Origin: Siderastrea radians
Lineage: Eukaryota; Cnidaria; Anthozoa; Scleractinia; Rhizangiidae
Assembly (NCBI GenBank): GCA_964017195.1
Contig: OZ024898.1
Coordinates: forward strand, 5,667,482-5,731,481
Direction: 5' to 3'
DNA: 64,000 nt
The notes beneath the pieces are model-generated. The model was given only the letters and a program-made list of their open reading frames with translations. It was not told where the DNA came from and made no database searches. The position numbers and the translations under genes are program-made. Positions 61,701 to 64,000 of this stretch are shown piece by piece. Position 1 is the stretch's first letter, and each line of letters opens with the position of its first letter.

Positions 61701-62698
61701 GGCTTCGTGATGAAACTGACAATGGTCACATCTATTATCCATTTGGCCGATCTGCTTCCATAATAGGGATTTTCTTTCGACTGATAGAAAATAGTGCTGA
61801 ACTGTTTACTTTAAACTTTAGAATAACAGAGAAAATAGCCACTGTTTGTACTCTACAACCCCAGAAACACACATGCAGAAGGACTAAACATCATGTCATC
61901 TTCCCACTTACTGATGATGACTTACTACGGGAGCATGTCTCTGCTGATCACAAGTATAAAATAAATGTTGTTGTTGAACACTTGCTGACTAGAACTAACC
62001 AGTTGTTAACTTCAAGTTGGTGTGGAAATGTTATTTTTGAAAACGATCCTGAAAAACCAAGTCCAACCATATCTGAAATAACACATGAAAAGGCTCACTT
62101 TTGTAATGGAAAGAACATAATTACATCTCAGGTACAAGGAAATCCTAAATTTTTTTTTGTCATGAGAACTGTTACAAGTGCATACATTCCAAACCTAAAT
62201 GGTCATATCAACTTGGCAAACAGTACTTACAAACTTACTGGAATTGTGTATTTTAATGGAATGCATTATTGGTGTGAGGTTTTGTCAACTCAATTAGGCT
62301 ACAAAAAGGGCTGGTTCTTTTATGATGGAATGGTTAAAGGAGGAAAGGCCGAGTATGTTGGTGAGACTCCCCAGTGTAAACAGTCTCAATGTGTACATAT
62401 TCTCCTCTATGAACAGTGTTCCACCAATACAAATATTTATGGCATGACACATTTATACGAACAGGACAAACTCACATCAATAATTTCATCCTATAGGCTT
62501 GTACTTAATCTATCAGACACCAAGATTAAAATTCAAAATTTAAAAGCAGTCCTCAAACACAAAGGTATTTCTTTTCCCATGAGTGCAAAACTAGAGGATT
62601 TAAAAGCAATGCTTTTACATGCACCAGAAAGTTCACATTGCACACAAAGAAATATTAAATACCTAACACTCCACATACAAGTACAAGTTCTGAAGTAG
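58689..62698 (+). CDS. Giant transposon polyprotein, part 2: transposase C-part, CCHC, YqaJ nuclease, USP-like protease, SAP
   Basis: Open in the -1 frame from just after a TAG at about 58685; the first ATG at 58844 is internal to the transposase, so the natural reading enters from part 1. Transposase marks: YGVCDGSSYSHAFF (second Asp), LSDYPHLIKKLRN, DDVENYFSLQRAR (Glu). From 58844: CCHC knuckles CHGCGELGHWVRNC (about 472) and CFKCKQFGHFRKDC (about 499); YqaJ-type nuclease about 584-775 (EEWFNFRKGKINGSKA, SSPDGL, VEFKCP); USP-like protease with Cys box GLGNSCHQDTILEFL (about 895) and His box FNGMHYWCEV ... WFFYDG (about 1137-1155); SAP-like LKAVLKHKGISFP (about 1230-1260). YqaJ enzymes are 5'-3' exonucleases of recombination systems; USP enzymes cleave after the Gly-Gly of ubiquitin. 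Confidence 0.85.
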
Positions 62699-62700
62699 AC

Positions 62701-63450
62701 ATGACTACACCTCCAAGTACTAAGGATATGCCTTCCTTCAAACGGATGTGTGGTACCCCTACAAAATTTTCCGACTACACACCCGAACGCCATGCACCAA
62801 AGAAATTAAAAAAGAGTTTTTTATCATCAGTGAAGAAATCCTCTCTCAACAAGAAAGTGACAAAATACATTAACACATTTAAAGATCTTGTAAACAAAAT
62901 TACAGGTCCTAATGAAACTTCACAAAGTTCATCAGAGGATGATGATGAATGCACACTAAACACACAAAAAAAATCAAACCCATATTTCAAATATCTTGAT
63001 GAGCCTACTGAAGAAGAGAAAATGGTTTCCAAATCCAACGATTATCTTTCCACAAGTTTCAACTCTAACCTGCCATATCAAATGGTTGATACAAAAGAAT
63101 TATGGCAGTTTAGAGAGTTTGATCGTCGGCTGATACCAAAAGTTGAAGACAATGGAGAAAGACTTGAGCAAATTAAACGTTATGTTCTTAAATTTGGCAT
63201 TGAATCACCACTTATAATAACGTACAACAAAATGAACGGCAAAGTGTATGTTGCGGAAGGAAATCATAGGCTTACCATTGCAATGAGTGAAGAAATTCCA
63301 TATCTACCCGTACATGTTACTACAAACTGGATAGAACCAAACAAATCCGGCAACTTCAAAATATTGAATAATCACTCAGATATCTCAAGATTGAGTGCAT
63401 TACTTCCTGAGCATCTTGGCCTAAGAGTTAAAAAGAACAAGGAGGCTTAG
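62701..63450 (+). CDS. Giant transposon polyprotein, part 3 or separate gene: ParB/sulfiredoxin-like protein (249 aa)
   Basis: Starts 3 bp after the stop of part 2, in a further -1 frame; the open frame extends upstream of the ATG to about 62660. The N-terminal 120 residues are basic and Ser/Thr-rich (nuclear type). Residues about 140-206 look like a ParB/Srx fold: LIPKVEDNGERLEQIKRYVL, GIESPLIITY, VYVAEGNHRLTIA, YLPVHVTTNW. The GNHR motif is the phosphate-binding signature of this superfamily, which includes nucleases, CTPases and sulfiredoxin. The unlikely C-terminal end of part 2 suggests that the two were once fused. An AATAAA overlaps the end at 63451-63456. Confidence 0.75.
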   Translation: MTTPPSTKDMPSFKRMCGTPTKFSDYTPERHAPKKLKKSFLSSVKKSSLNKKVTKYINTFKDLVNKITGPNETSQSSSEDDDECTLNTQKKSNPYFKYLDEPTEEEKMVSKSNDYLSTSFNSNLPYQMVDTKELWQFREFDRRLIPKVEDNGERLEQIKRYVLKFGIESPLIITYNKMNGKVYVAEGNHRLTIAMSEEIPYLPVHVTTNWIEPNKSGNFKILNNHSDISRLSALLPEHLGLRVKKNKEA

Positions 63451-63456
63451 AATAAA
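63451..63456 (+). terminator. Polyadenylation signal candidate
   Basis: AATAAA directly after the stop codon of the ParB-like ORF; another ATAAAG lies near 63490. Confidence 0.4.
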
Positions 63457-63459
63457 GTT

Positions 63460-63870
63460 TAAATGCCAGCAGGGCACCTTCTTAGACAAATAAAGACATC
63501 TTATTCGATGGTTTTACATACAACAGGCAGATATTTTGGGAGTTGTGAACTACATATCCAAGCCCTAAAGGGGCAAGGAAAAATACAAGCCATGAGCAAA
63601 ATGGCGTCACGGGTTACTCCGTGCATCTGTACTCTGATAAAGCACGCTGTTTCAACCAATCAGAGCGTGCGGTATATCGAAAACTTTGTTATAAAAATTA
63701 TTACACCAATGATTGTGCTTCCATTGCCAGTCAAAAAAGTTTTGGACGTCTTAATTCCACATCTTCATTGGCTATTTCTGACAACTTTGATGGTTTCCAT
63801 ACAGTATAATAGAAATTCAATTGCTATTTAGGACTTTCGAAAACAGAGTGATATATATCTTATATGAGAC
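63460..63870. other. 3' flank of the giant element
   Basis: A short open frame (63463-63831) shows no family resemblance and is not called. I could not find a terminal inverted repeat matching the left flank. Confidence 0.4.
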
Positions 63871-63873
63871 GTT

Positions 63874-63997
63874 TCGGCATGAAGTATCGCCGTATATTTT
63901 TACGAGTTTTGCTGTATTTTGACGAAACCACAGGGTGAGTCAAAATACAAACAACGAGTAAAAATATACGGCAATACTTCACACCGAAACATGGAAT
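63874..63997. mobile_element. Palindromic (MITE-like) element at the right edge
   Basis: Arms CGGCATGAAGTATCGCCGTA / TACGGCAATACTTCACACCG and TTTTTACGAGTTTTG / ACAACGAGTAAAAA invert around CCACAGGGTGAG. The element may continue beyond the window. Confidence 0.65.
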
Positions 63998-64000
63998 ACG

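Noticed and set aside
63463..63831. 122-residue ORF after the ParB-like gene
   Set aside because: No motif, composition like 3' flanking DNA, overlaps sequence common to untranslated regions.

Overview
The window is animal nuclear DNA, most likely from an anthozoan cnidarian such as a stony coral or sea anemone. It is AT-rich, its genes have introns with GT-AG (once GC-AG) borders, microsatellites and short inverted-repeat elements are dense, and there is no sign of bacterial operons or ribosome binding sites. The species call is inferred from gene content and repeat style; it was not tested by a search.

Layout. (1) About 0.7-15.4 kb, minus strand: the 5' two thirds of a mind bomb (MIB1/MIB2-type) E3 ubiquitin ligase. 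Eleven exons were placed by splice sites and reading phase: MIB/HERC2, ZZ finger, MIB/HERC2, MIB repeats, then ankyrin repeats. The rest, including the RING fingers, runs off the left edge. Its introns hold a tandemly duplicated tRNA-like sequence, minisatellites and a foldback element. (2) About 17.0-21.6 kb and 47.1-51.1 kb: two copies of one segmental duplication, each with an intact two-exon minus-strand aminergic-like GPCR. (3) About 21.6-47 kb: a repeat-rich interval with a 2.08-kb TTAA-flanked transposon, several palindromes, hammerhead-ribozyme motifs at three loci, a von Willebrand A pseudogene, and three plus-strand paralogues of a pRiA4b ORF-3-like protein with a cysteine-rich tail. 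These three share a short promoter module but differ in intron content (none, or one at two different sites). (4) About 51.2-63.5 kb, plus strand: a very large transposon-like coding unit. A short spliced leader appears to join an ORF with an SGNH hydrolase, a proline-rich repeat, a multi-pass membrane region, a ubiquitin-like domain ending in Gly-Gly, zinc-binding regions and the first part of a P-element/THAP9-like transposase. A second ORF carries the rest of the transposase, two CCHC knuckles, a YqaJ-type nuclease, a USP-like cysteine protease and a SAP-like motif. A third carries a ParB/sulfiredoxin-like domain. The three ORFs are each offset by -1 and read as one protein of about 3,450 residues interrupted by two single-base shifts.

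The strongest candidate for an undescribed system is that last unit. It combines DNA-cutting enzymes (transposase, YqaJ) with a matched ubiquitin-like/deubiquitinase pair that could process the polyprotein, plus an esterase and membrane module. Second are the palindromes carrying hammerhead ribozymes, one of which has a full motif on each arm and each strand. Boundaries of spliced genes come from splice consensus and phase only; no transcript evidence was available.
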